Source: CALCCV01 sp964388665 (GTDB lineage: Bacteria > Bdellovibrionota > Bdellovibrionia > Bdellovibrionales > Bdellovibrionaceae). Taken from it: a DNA stretch of 12,125 nt. The position numbers were made by a program, and so were the translations under genes. The stretch's first letter is position 1. Every line of letters begins with the position of its first letter. Under the pieces are notes generated by a model, which saw nothing but the letters and a program-made list of their open reading frames with translations, was not told the origin of the DNA and ran no database searches. Where the stretch lies: NCBI GenBank assembly GCA_964388665.1, contig CAYMBJ010000098.1, positions 1 to 12,125 on the forward strand, in the 5' to 3' direction. Shown here one piece after another: positions 6,653 to 12,125 of the stretch.

Positions 6653-7968
6653 AAACATCCTGGACTTGCAGCCACAGCGGCCACAATTGTGCGGAGATCA
6701 TCGGTGCCGGCTGGATCTGCCCAAGGATTTGCGCTCGCCGCAATGTTGTTGATCTCGGCAGCTGAAAAGAATCCTAGCGGACACAGTTCTCCGATCACTC
6801 GTTTGGTAAAAAACTGATATACGATCCAGGACTGGGCAATGGCATAACCCAATTGTTGCAATCCTTGACCTCGAGTTGGACCTTGCCAACCCATGGTTGC
6901 GAGCACTCCCTTTTCTTTCCAAGTTTTTGCAACATCCCAAGATTGCGCTGAATCCACATCAAAGCTATTGGGATTGCAAACAGGAGTGGGTGTGCGAGTC
7001 AGATCACAGCTGAGATTGCGATTGCGCTGACCGGGATCAGAGCCAAGGGACTTCATGGTTCTCACTGTGGGGTTGGCAATATAAGTGAAACCACTTCCGG
7101 TAAAATCAAAAACATTGGCAACAGTGGCATAGCCGTGACCCACCGAAGTCATGCCACCACCATGGCAGGCGATGCAGGCGGTTTGTCCCTGACCATGAAA
7201 AAAATTGGGATCGTACACGGGTACAAAGCGTGGCACCTCTTCCACTTCGACAGCGGGCGAGGCGACATCTAGGAGTGCAAAGCCAGTGGCGATCTGCCAA
7301 ATGCCAACTATCATTCGCAAGTTGGTTCCCGCAGTGGCGCCAAACATTGCAAAAGAATTGTCGTTGGGTCGATCGCTGAGAGTGGTGTAGCCGCCAACTA
7401 CAGAAACAGGCAGATAGGTTCCGGTGCTGTCTTGTTGACCTCCTAAGCGCACCATTTGTGTCCAGTCCACCCTTGCCAAATCATCAACACTCAGTGAGGC
7501 CGCGTGTACGGGGGCACCAGTGGACGGCGAGATCACCAAATAGGTGGCGTTCTCAGACCAGATGGTGCTCATTCGTGGTGGCGCGCCACCAGCACCAACA
7601 AAATGTGCAATCAAAAACGCGGTGGCATCGTTGTCAGTCATGCCATTGGAGTCAAGAGCAGGATTTTGCATTTGCAGAGCCAGGCGCCGCGCCAAGTAGT
7701 TTGCAAAATATTTGCTATTGGCGGCAATCTGCGCGGCGCCGCGAACATCACCAGCAGAAACTTTTGCAACCATTTGCGCAAATAAAGGATCAGATGATGG
7801 CATCGTACCACCAGTGATCGCATTTTTAATTCGAAGCGCAGTGACAGTAGAAGGCACATCAATTGCCCATACAGGTGATGATACCAACAGCAAGACCACG
7901 ATCCGGTAAAGGAAGATACTCTTGGTTGTAGCGCGCGCTATGAAAACACCGAGTTTACTCTTTGACAT
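6649..7968 (-). CDS. Exported protein with single CxxCH heme motif
   Basis: This 439-residue protein is the first gene of the four-gene operon. The ATG at 7968 is preferred (GGGG 6 bases upstream); a TTG four codons earlier is possible. A Sec signal peptide ends near 'SSPVWA', with cleavage around residue 35. 'NYLARRLALQMQNPALDSNGMTDNDATAFL' (about 90-120) is a helical region of a type I associate with uncharacterised exported proteins. 'CIACHGGG' (C265, C268, H269) binds heme c covalently. 'NRNLSCDLTRTPTPVC' offers a possible disulfide. 'KRVIGELCPLGFFSAAEINNI' near the C-terminus recalls the closing part of cytochrome-associated DUF1585/DUF1588-type proteins, but the match is weak. Its role is unknown; it may be an electron-transfer or redox subunit working with the Tat protein and the heme lipoprotein. 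The stop overlaps the next gene by 4 bases. Confidence 0.72.
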   Translation of the reverse strand: MSKSKLGVFIARATTKSIFLYRIVVLLLVSSPVWAIDVPSTVTALRIKNAITGGTMPSSDPLFAQMVAKVSAGDVRGAAQIAANSKYFANYLARRLALQMQNPALDSNGMTDNDATAFLIAHFVGAGGAPPRMSTIWSENATYLVISPSTGAPVHAASLSVDDLARVDWTQMVRLGGQQDSTGTYLPVSVVGGYTTLSDRPNDNSFAMFGATAGTNLRMIVGIWQIATGFALLDVASPAVEVEEVPRFVPVYDPNFFHGQGQTACIACHGGGMTSVGHGYATVANVFDFTGSGFTYIANPTVRTMKSLGSDPGQRNRNLSCDLTRTPTPVCNPNSFDVDSAQSWDVAKTWKEKGVLATMGWQGPTRGQGLQQLGYAIAQSWIVYQFFTKRVIGELCPLGFFSAAEINNIAASANPWADPAGTDDLRTIVAAVAASPGCL

Positions 7969-8002
7969 GTTTGACCCCAACCATTTAATTTTAGGTGGGT
8001 TC

Positions 8003-8015
8003 AGAATTTAATTCT
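8003..8015. promoter_or_regulatory. Perfect AT-rich palindrome in the divergent intergenic region
   Basis: AGAATT-T-AATTCT is a perfect 6+6 inverted repeat with a one-base centre. It lies 34 bases upstream of the heme operon start (- strand) and immediately before a strong AGGAGG (8016-8021, + strand). The position suits an operator for the heme operon or the divergent barrel gene, but no regulator is encoded beside it. Clear -10/-35 pairs for either direction were not found. Confidence 0.35.
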
Positions 8016-8157
8016 AGGAGGCTTCTTGTTTTGGTACGGTAAATCTTGCCGTGAGCAAATGGCTGGGGTTTGTGCGTTGTCGACTTTCGAAAAACTTTTA
8101 GGCAGCTGTTTAGCTGTTGGTCTATTTTTTAATCCTTTACTGCGAAAGGAAAAGCAT

Positions 8158-8709
8158 TTGAAAAAACTTTTTACTATTTTGACGTTATTTTGGTCGTTTT
8201 TTATGGGTGCAGCACCTTTCGCAAAAGCTGCGCCGAAAGCCGCACCTATGATTTCAGAAGGCACATTTGCACCCGGAATCAGCTTGGGATTGGAAAGTGC
8301 TGGTGCTCTAAGTTTGAAATACTGGCAGATGGAGCAACTGGCATTTGCTTTGAATATAGAGTATCTGGGGCGACCATTTACTGTCTTTTATGCAGATGTT
8401 CTGTATCAATTTTCAGATCTTCTTAACAAAAGCCCCGGTTTTTTGCGCGAAAGTTTGTTTTATGCAGGCGGAGGTTTAGGGGCGGGAACCTGGCACCGCG
8501 ACGAAAATTGCGTGCGCTTTAAATGCACCTGGAATCCTGAAAAAAAGGGCTCGGGTGATGGGTACTTTTTGCGAGCCGTAGTCGGGCTGGAATGGTATCC
8601 GCAAAGAATGCGCATTGGCGTTTTCGGCGAGGCGGCTCCTTCTTATTTGCTCTATCCAAATGCCAAGCTCATTACAGACATTGTGGCTGGCGTTCGATTT
8701 TATCTTTAG
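8158..8709 (+). CDS. Small outer-membrane beta-barrel, BAPKO_0422-like
   Basis: The 183-residue product uses a TTG start giving 'MKKLFTILTLFWSFFMGAAPFAKA', a standard Sec signal peptide, with AAAGGA 7-9 bases upstream. The mature protein shows alternating beta-strand patterns: 'GISLGLESAGALSLKYW' (40-56), 'FYAGGGLGAGTW' (101-112), 'RIGVFGEAAPSYLLYP' (152-167) and a C-terminal 'AGVRFYL' ending in aromatic residues, typical for outer-membrane insertion. The motif order ('G.slKYW', Y-A-D strand, 'YaGgGlG', 'GlEwyp', 'FgEaaPsy..yP') fits BAPKO_0422-like or DUF3996-type barrels. C118 and C123 lie in one predicted loop and could form a disulfide. The frame stays open back to a TTG at 8026, which has a perfect AGGAGG, but that would bury the signal peptide. 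The gene is divergent from the heme operon and convergent with the sulfur operon. Confidence 0.68.
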   Translation: MKKLFTILTLFWSFFMGAAPFAKAAPKAAPMISEGTFAPGISLGLESAGALSLKYWQMEQLAFALNIEYLGRPFTVFYADVLYQFSDLLNKSPGFLRESLFYAGGGLGAGTWHRDENCVRFKCTWNPEKKGSGDGYFLRAVVGLEWYPQRMRIGVFGEAAPSYLLYPNAKLITDIVAGVRFYL

Positions 8710-8746
8710 GCGCTGGAGCGAGTGCAGATTTTCTGTGGTTCATCTT

Positions 8747-8772
8747 AATGAATTCATTTTTATGAATTCATT
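8747..8772. terminator. Perfect hairpin between convergent genes
   Basis: AATGAATTCAT (8747-8757), TTTT (8758-8761) and ATGAATTCATT (8762-8772) form a perfect 11-bp stem with a 4-base loop. The same bases can also be read as two direct copies of the self-complementary ATGAATTCAT spaced 14 bases apart. The element lies 37 bases after the barrel stop and covers the TAA of the TauE/SafE gene (8760-8762). Placement between convergent genes suggests a bidirectional transcription barrier or mRNA 3' end. The stem is AT-rich and lacks a clean U-tract, so it is not a textbook intrinsic terminator. Confidence 0.45.
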
Positions 8773-9581
8773 TCTATGATTTGATCGATCAAGATCAATG
8801 AACCAACTACGACAACAAAAATGCCAAAGCCTTTTTTTAGGTGATGGTCTTTGACCTTTCCCGCAAAGCGCGAGCCAATGGCAAGACCTACAAAACCCAA
8901 GACAGTGATTGCCATAAGCAGTGGCCAGTCAATAGTAGAAAGTGAAGGGCTGATGACAAAGCCAAAAAGCGCATTGGCGGCTATGATCGCTAGCGAGGTG
9001 GCTACGGCCACCTTCATTGGCAGCTGCATCAAGATCACCAGGGCTGGTACAATCAGAAATCCTCCGCCGGCACCAACAAATCCGGTGATGGCTCCGACGA
9101 TGATGCCCTTTAAATTGATGGCCAAAAAACTTTGCTTAGGTGACTCAGGAACTGCGGCGGTAGAAGACGCGCTCTTTTTTCCTGACCTGATCATTGCTCG
9201 AGAAGCCAAAATCATGAGGGTGGCAAAGCTTCCCAAAATAAGTGCGTTTTTGGAAATGCTCATCAACTGAAAAATTTCAATTCGCTCGGGAAGCACGGGG
9301 AGCAAGATTCTTCTCACCAAAAACACACCCAAGAAGCTGGGAATCGCAAAATGAATTCCAGTTCTAAAATCGATCAGGCCTTTGCGCCAATTCAATACTG
9401 TGCCAAAAAGTGCGGTGAAACCAACCACAAAAAGTGATCCGGTGGTGGCCGCCAAGGCGCTCTGGCCAAAGAAATACACCAATATTGGTACGGTGAGGAT
9501 CGAGCCACCACCACCAATGGTACCAAGAACAACACCCATAAAAATTGCCAAGGCAAATCCTAAAACAGCCAAGACAGTCAC
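8760..9581 (-). CDS. TauE/SafE family sulfite/sulfur-anion exporter
   Basis: A 273-residue inner-membrane protein with about eight hydrophobic helices in two repeats. Each repeat starts with the family's glycine motif: 'GTIGGGGSILTVPILV' (20-35) and 'GFVGAGGGFLIVPALVI' (167-183). The soluble linker 'SGKKSASSTAAVPESPK' separates the halves. TauE/SafE proteins move sulfite, sulfoacetate or related organosulfur anions out of the cell. Next to a persulfide dioxygenase, which makes sulfite, export of sulfite is the likely job. The GTG start overlaps the preceding stop as GTGA (9578-9581), so translation is probably coupled. It is the last gene of the sulfur operon. The linker carries few charged or metal-binding residues; nothing looks broken. 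Confidence 0.9.
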   Translation of the reverse strand: MTVLAVLGFALAIFMGVVLGTIGGGGSILTVPILVYFFGQSALAATTGSLFVVGFTALFGTVLNWRKGLIDFRTGIHFAIPSFLGVFLVRRILLPVLPERIEIFQLMSISKNALILGSFATLMILASRAMIRSGKKSASSTAAVPESPKQSFLAINLKGIIVGAITGFVGAGGGFLIVPALVILMQLPMKVAVATSLAIIAANALFGFVISPSLSTIDWPLLMAITVLGFVGLAIGSRFAGKVKDHHLKKGFGIFVVVVGSLILIDQIIEMNS

Positions 9582-10006
9582 CGCCTGAACTTGAGTTTGT
9601 GATCCAACAATCGAAAGATCATCATGCCCACACCCATGCCAAGTACAAAGAGGAGAGGGCGGGGGGCAAGTGTTCCTAAAGAAGTGATCGCTGGTCCTGG
9701 GCAGTAGCCAGCAAGAGCCCAGCCCGCACCAAATAGGATTGAACCGGCCGCAAGGCTTTTTGTTATGGTGCGGTTGTCAGGGATTCGCCATTTATCGGCA
9801 AAGAGGGGATGAGGGCGCTTCGTGATAAGACGAAAGGCAGCGAAGTGAATAGCAATAGCACCGAACATCACAAACAACAGTGTTGGATCCCAACTTCCCA
9901 TTACGTCCAAAAAGCCGAAGATCTTTTCTGGCCGAGTCATGCCTGAAATTCCGAGCCCCAGCGAAAAAAGCAGACCGACGACAGCGGCACTCAAATTGTT
10001 CTTCAT
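9578..10006 (-). CDS. YeeE/YedE-like half transporter (DUF6691 type)
   Basis: This is a 142-residue membrane protein starting at ATG 10006 with GGAG 7 bases upstream and an ATGA overlap with the previous gene. An in-frame start at 10132 would run through the upstream gene and is rejected. Motifs in order are 'GLLFSLGLGISGMTRPEKIFGFLD' (11-34), 'GSWDPTLLFVMFGA' (37-50), 'ILFGAGWALAGYCPGPA' (90-106, C102 conserved) and a C-terminal helix. This is the second half of the split YeeE/YedE pair, known as PmpB-like or DUF6691. YeeE proteins carry thiosulfate or other sulfur compounds using Cys residues. Paired with the adjacent half at 10003-10437 it should form one functional unit in the inner membrane. 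Confidence 0.88.
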   Translation of the reverse strand: MKNNLSAAVVGLLFSLGLGISGMTRPEKIFGFLDVMGSWDPTLLFVMFGAIAIHFAAFRLITKRPHPLFADKWRIPDNRTITKSLAAGSILFGAGWALAGYCPGPAITSLGTLAPRPLLFVLGMGVGMMIFRLLDHKLKFRR

Positions 10007-10437
10007 TGAATGACTCCTATGACTTTCATGGCCATCACCATCAGGACGCCAGAAGATATAAAGAGAACTGTTGCTAATAGCGAGCGTGGCGAAATGCGAC
10101 TGATGCCACAGACGCCGTGACCGCTGGTGCAACCGCTTCCCAATACAGTGCCGAAGCCCACAAGCACACCGGCCAAAAGCACGGTTCCGTCAGGCGTGGC
10201 CAGGTCTCCGCCAAAGGCTTCTGGGCGAAAGAGATTCAAAAAAATTCCACCTAGCAACAGCCCACCTAAAAAAGAGGCCCGCCAGCTCACCTCACCCTTT
10301 GTTGGCTTTATTAATCCATAGGCGATACCACTGATCCCGGCGATTCGACCAGACCAGAGCAGCAAAAGTGAGGCGGCGATGCCAATAAGACCACCGCCAA
10401 GAAGTGCGTTGAGCCAATCTGTGTGTTGATTACTCAT
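10003..10437 (-). CDS. YeeE/YedE family half transporter (sulfur-compound transport)
   Basis: A 144-residue membrane protein with about four helices and the hallmark 'GSGCTSGHGVCGISRIS' (100-116). C103 and C110 are candidates for the sulfur-handling cysteines of the YeeE family. It corresponds to the first half of longer YeeE proteins (PmpA-like) and is paired with the DUF6691-type half downstream, with ATGA overlap. The start ATG at 10437 overlaps the end of the persulfide dioxygenase gene by 8 bases. Such pairs are recurrent members of BigR/SqrR-controlled sulfide-response operons. The transported ion (thiosulfate, sulfide species or sulfite) and the direction are not decided by sequence. 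Confidence 0.9.
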   Translation of the reverse strand: MSNQHTDWLNALLGGGLIGIAASLLLLWSGRIAGISGIAYGLIKPTKGEVSWRASFLGGLLLGGIFLNLFRPEAFGGDLATPDGTVLLAGVLVGFGTVLGSGCTSGHGVCGISRISPRSLLATVLFISSGVLMVMAMKVIGVIQ

Positions 10438-11170
10438 GTCCAGTGCTCTCTATCTTGCCAATGTTCTCCGCTTTCGCAGTGCCGCAGGCCATGTTGGCCG
10501 GGACGGCCTCGTGCATCTTTTTAGGATCAGCAATCTTTAAATCAGACATAGTTTTTATGAAGTCTGCCTTTGTGTACCTTAAGCCAAGTCGCGGATTGTA
10601 TTTCTTTTCAAGCCCAATGCTCGAAGCCGTGTGGCCATGATAATCATGAGCTGGATAGACATGCGTGTCGTCGGGAAGTTGAAAAAGTTTATTGCGGACG
10701 CTCTCAAAGAGTCGCTCCGAGGAGCCCTGTTGAAAGTCGGTTCGCCCGGTGCCGCGAACTAAAAGAGCATCACCTGTGAAAACCTTATTCTCGAATACAA
10801 AACTCATACAGGAGTCCGTGTGCCCCGGAGTCGCAAGTGCGATTATTTTTTTATCACCCAAAAAGAGCTCTTGGCCATCTGCTAGAGGAATGTCGACACA
10901 GTCCACTTTAGCACCCGTACTGACAGCTGTTTGAGCTCCCGTGCGCTTTCTCAATTCGCCAGCACCGGTGATGTGGTCGGCATGAATGTGCGTGTCCAAA
11001 ATGTATTTCAGTTTGAGACCCAACTCCTGCACCAATTTAAGATCGCGGTCTATTGTTTCAAGAACTGTGTCAATGAGCGCGGCCTCTCTGGTGACGGAGT
11101 CTGCAATCAAATAGGTGTACGTAGAGGATTCCTTTTCAAAGAGTTGATAAAAGATCGATGCTTTTTCCAT
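10430..11170 (-). CDS. ETHE1-like persulfide dioxygenase (metallo-beta-lactamase fold)
   Basis: This 246-residue protein is close to the size of human ETHE1 and bacterial PDOs. The motifs are 'DTHIHADHITGAG' (H61, H63, D65, H66), 'TPGHTDSC' (H117), 'FTGDALLVRGTGRTDFQQG' (D134), 'YPAHDYHG' (H175) and 'KKYNPRL'. H61, H117 and D134 match the iron-binding 2-His-1-Asp triad of ETHE1, with the same 56-residue spacing between the two His. The enzyme oxidises glutathione or other low-molecular-weight persulfide to sulfite in the cytoplasm. GGAG lies 6 bases before the ATG. No rhodanese, DUF442 domain or sulfide:quinone oxidoreductase is fused or adjacent here, so the persulfide source must be elsewhere. 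It is the first gene of the four-gene - strand operon, divergent from the ArsR-type regulator. Confidence 0.93.
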   Translation of the reverse strand: MEKASIFYQLFEKESSTYTYLIADSVTREAALIDTVLETIDRDLKLVQELGLKLKYILDTHIHADHITGAGELRKRTGAQTAVSTGAKVDCVDIPLADGQELFLGDKKIIALATPGHTDSCMSFVFENKVFTGDALLVRGTGRTDFQQGSSERLFESVRNKLFQLPDDTHVYPAHDYHGHTASSIGLEKKYNPRLGLRYTKADFIKTMSDLKIADPKKMHEAVPANMACGTAKAENIGKIESTGHE

Positions 11171-11203
11171 AGGTGCTCCTTAACTGCCCTAAAAATTAAA
11201 CTG

Positions 11204-11218
11204 TCCTATACATTAGGA
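11204..11218. promoter_or_regulatory. Second dyad in the dioxygenase leader
   Basis: TCCTA-TACAT-TAGGA is a perfect 5+5 inverted repeat with a 5-base spacer. It sits around or just after the expected start of the - strand transcript. It may be an auxiliary repressor site or a small 5' leader hairpin. It differs in sequence from the main dyad at 11225-11246. Confidence 0.3.
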
Positions 11219-11220
11219 TA

Positions 11221-11248
11221 TTGACATATTATTATAATCTAATATGAT
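11221..11248 (+). promoter_or_regulatory. Promoter of the ArsR-type regulator (leaderless)
   Basis: A consensus -35 TTGACA (11221-11226) and a near-consensus -10 TATGAT (11243-11248) are spaced by 16 bases. Transcription starting 7 bases after the -10 would begin at or next to the ATG at 11255, and no Shine-Dalgarno sequence precedes that ATG. A TATAAT also occurs at 11233-11238 but has no good -35. Confidence 0.65.
11225..11246. promoter_or_regulatory. Candidate operator of the sulfide-response regulator
   Basis: CATATTA-N8-TAATATG is a perfect 7+7 inverted repeat. It lies across the spacers and core elements of both divergent promoters, so one bound dimer could silence both directions. An AT-rich dyad in the shared region is what BigR/SqrR-type repressors are known to bind. 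The assignment rests on position and symmetry only. Confidence 0.55.
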
Positions 11249-11254
11249 AGTCAA
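11226..11254 (-). promoter_or_regulatory. Promoter of the persulfide dioxygenase operon
   Basis: On the - strand, TTGACT (11254-11249) and TAATAT (11231-11226) are separated by 17 bases. Transcription would start near 11219 and give a leader of about 50 bases before the ATG at 11170. It almost completely overlaps the + strand promoter on the opposite strand. Confidence 0.5.
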
Positions 11255-11548
11255 ATGAAATCAGATGCAAAGAAATTGGCCCAGCAGTGCGAATCGGTGG
11301 CGGCCATCCTAAAGGCCATCGCCCATCCGCAACGGCTAAAGATTCTCTGTAGCCTTTCTGAGGGCGAAAGTACAGTGTCTCAGCTTGAGGAATACTGCGG
11401 CGCCTCGCAGTCCTCTGTCTCTCAGTACTTGGGTAAGATGAAAGCGGAGGGTTTGCTCAGTGCACGCCGCGATGGGCAAAATGTATTCTATATGATCACC
11501 AGCGCAGAGTTATTGCGACTCATGAAAGCTATGCAGCGAATTTTTTAG
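11255..11548 (+). CDS. ArsR-family repressor, BigR/SqrR-like
   Basis: A 97-residue winged-helix regulator. 'ILKAIAHPQRLKILCSLSEGESTVSQLEEYCGASQSSVSQYLGKMKAEGLLSARRDGQNVFYMI' holds the ArsR helix-turn-helix and wing. BigR and SqrR repress sulfide-response operons and respond to persulfides by linking two Cys, one in 'ILC' and one near the C-terminus. C32 is present in 'ILC', but the protein ends 'AMQRIF' with no C-terminal Cys. The other cysteines are C12 (N-terminal helix) and C48 (next to the recognition helix). TAG is followed at once by TGT (Cys), so the usual 'LFC'-type end is interrupted by the stop. The gene is divergent from the dioxygenase operon it presumably controls. The ATG lacks a ribosome-binding site, consistent with a leaderless transcript. 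Confidence 0.88.
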   Translation: MKSDAKKLAQQCESVAAILKAIAHPQRLKILCSLSEGESTVSQLEEYCGASQSSVSQYLGKMKAEGLLSARRDGQNVFYMITSAELLRLMKAMQRIF

Positions 11549-11559
11549 TGTGGTCATAG

Positions 11560-11889
11560 TCATGAGATCTCGTGGTAACAGTTGAATCCCCGCGACCGGC
11601 ATGGGAGTTTCTCGTCGCTTTCTCGTCCGACTTGACAAGGTAAGGCTTTGCATATGCTGGATGGGCCTCTGCATTTTGTCCACTTTTTCGTTGACGGCCC
11701 CACCATCAACTCCTTGGCGATCGCAAGGCCAAGTCCAGTCGATGCGCCCGTGATCAATACAACCTGCCTTCTGAAGCCGACCTCGAGAAGGGCGGAGCGC
11801 TTTCTGCGCTTCTTTGCGTATACAGAGGTCTCGCGAAAGCCAGGTGGTCGCCGCTCTTCTCTCATTTTGGTAAAAAACTTTACGTTCAT
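11560..11889 (-). pseudogene. 5' remnant of a short-chain dehydrogenase gene
   Basis: The ATG at 11889 has an excellent GGAGG 6 bases upstream and opens a 109-residue frame. Residues 1-40 are basic and not recognised. 'RQVVLITGASTGLGLAIAKELM' (41-62) is the first strand, the NAD(P)-binding TGxxxGxG turn and helix of an SDR Rossmann fold. After about residue 62 (near 11703) the sequence turns into unrelated text ('VGPSTKKWTKCRGPSSICK...'), and the catalytic YxxxK region is absent. SDRs are normally about 250 residues, so at least three quarters of the gene is missing. It is a truncated remnant, with a break point near 11700. Expression of a stump protein is possible, but enzyme activity is not. 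Confidence 0.6.
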
Positions 11890-12061
11890 GTCGAGCCTCC
11901 TTTCAATTCCAATATCGGGCAAGATGCGCTACCTATCCAATAAAAATATAGTATGAAAGCGTTCGCAAATTCATTCTCTTCGGGCTTTTCTCAAACTGAT
12001 GCTGGCAATCGGCGATGGGGCAAGGAGGCAATGAATCGGCAGAAATGTTAAAAGGTGTGTT

Positions 12062-12125
12062 ATGATATTAAGAGCCTATCCGAAAACTCCGGCGGCTTTA
12101 AAAGCAATGACAGCTGATACAAGAT
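12062..12125 (+). CDS. Start of an unidentified gene running off the window (possible transposase)
   Basis: An ATG at 12062 behind AAAAGGTG opens a frame that stays open to the window end (21 codons: 'MILRAYPKTPAALKAMTADTR'). The segment 'ALKAMTADTR' is faintly like the N-terminal 'lkaLTGl..eeF' block of IS5-type transposases. In addition, GAGCCTATCCGAAAA (12072-12086) looks like the style of IS5-group terminal repeats, in which case the true start would be the ATG at 12109. Too little is visible to decide. Confidence 0.3.
   Translation, partial: MILRAYPKTPAALKAMTADTR

Noticed and set aside
8851..9270. 139-residue + strand frame opposite the TauE/SafE gene
   Set aside because: It is Pro/Thr/Lys-rich text typical of the antisense of a membrane protein, and the - strand gene has clear family motifs.
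1..12125. CRISPR array, rRNA or tRNA genes
   Set aside because: No regularly spaced repeats were seen, and no tRNA cloverleaf or rRNA sequence was recognised on either strand.

Overview
The window looks like part of a Gram-negative, didermic bacterial chromosome. It encodes outer-membrane-type lipoproteins, a small outer-membrane barrel, a Tat substrate and c-type heme proteins. The style of the exported heme cluster (CxxCH followed by an 'NNHC' segment, with a Tat partner) and the mixed gene set resemble Bdellovibrionota or related deltaproteobacterial lineages. That placement is inference and was not tested. By eye, the left part (1-3485) is more AT-rich than the heme operon (3486-7968), so the region may be a mosaic.

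Left module (87-2520, + strand): a PadR-type repressor, a SEDS-family (FtsW/RodA/SpoVE-like) membrane protein with an N-terminal HAAS/DUF1700-like domain, and a secreted serine alpha/beta-hydrolase. They form a tight operon behind a good sigma70 promoter that carries a dyad over its -10 box. A roughly 290-base non-coding, hairpin-rich stretch follows, then the 3' part of a second, unrelated alpha/beta-hydrolase gene on the - strand that has lost its 5' half.

Middle module (7968-3486, - strand): four tightly packed genes whose products are all predicted to leave the cytoplasm. In transcription order they are a Sec-exported protein with one CxxCH heme motif, a small lipoprotein, a Tat-exported protein with faint DUF1501-like signatures, and a lipoprotein with a second CxxCH motif. 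Their joint function is unknown to me. An envelope electron-transfer or substrate-processing complex is the natural guess. A divergent gene at 8158-8709 encodes a small BAPKO_0422-like outer-membrane beta-barrel.

Right module (11548-8760): a sulfur-detoxification locus of the BigR/SqrR type. A divergent ArsR-family repressor faces an ETHE1-like persulfide dioxygenase, two half-size YeeE/YedE proteins and a TauE/SafE exporter. The four - strand genes overlap one another end to start, suggesting coupled translation. The expected logic is sensing of reactive sulfur, oxidation of persulfide to sulfite and export or transport of sulfur anions. The shared intergenic region holds overlapping divergent promoters and AT-rich dyads, and the repressor mRNA looks leaderless. 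The repressor stops one codon before a Cys codon, near where the family's second sensing Cys normally lies.

Right edge (11549-12125): a truncated short-chain dehydrogenase remnant on the - strand and a reading frame that runs off the window, possibly the start of a transposase or IS. This edge looks rearranged.
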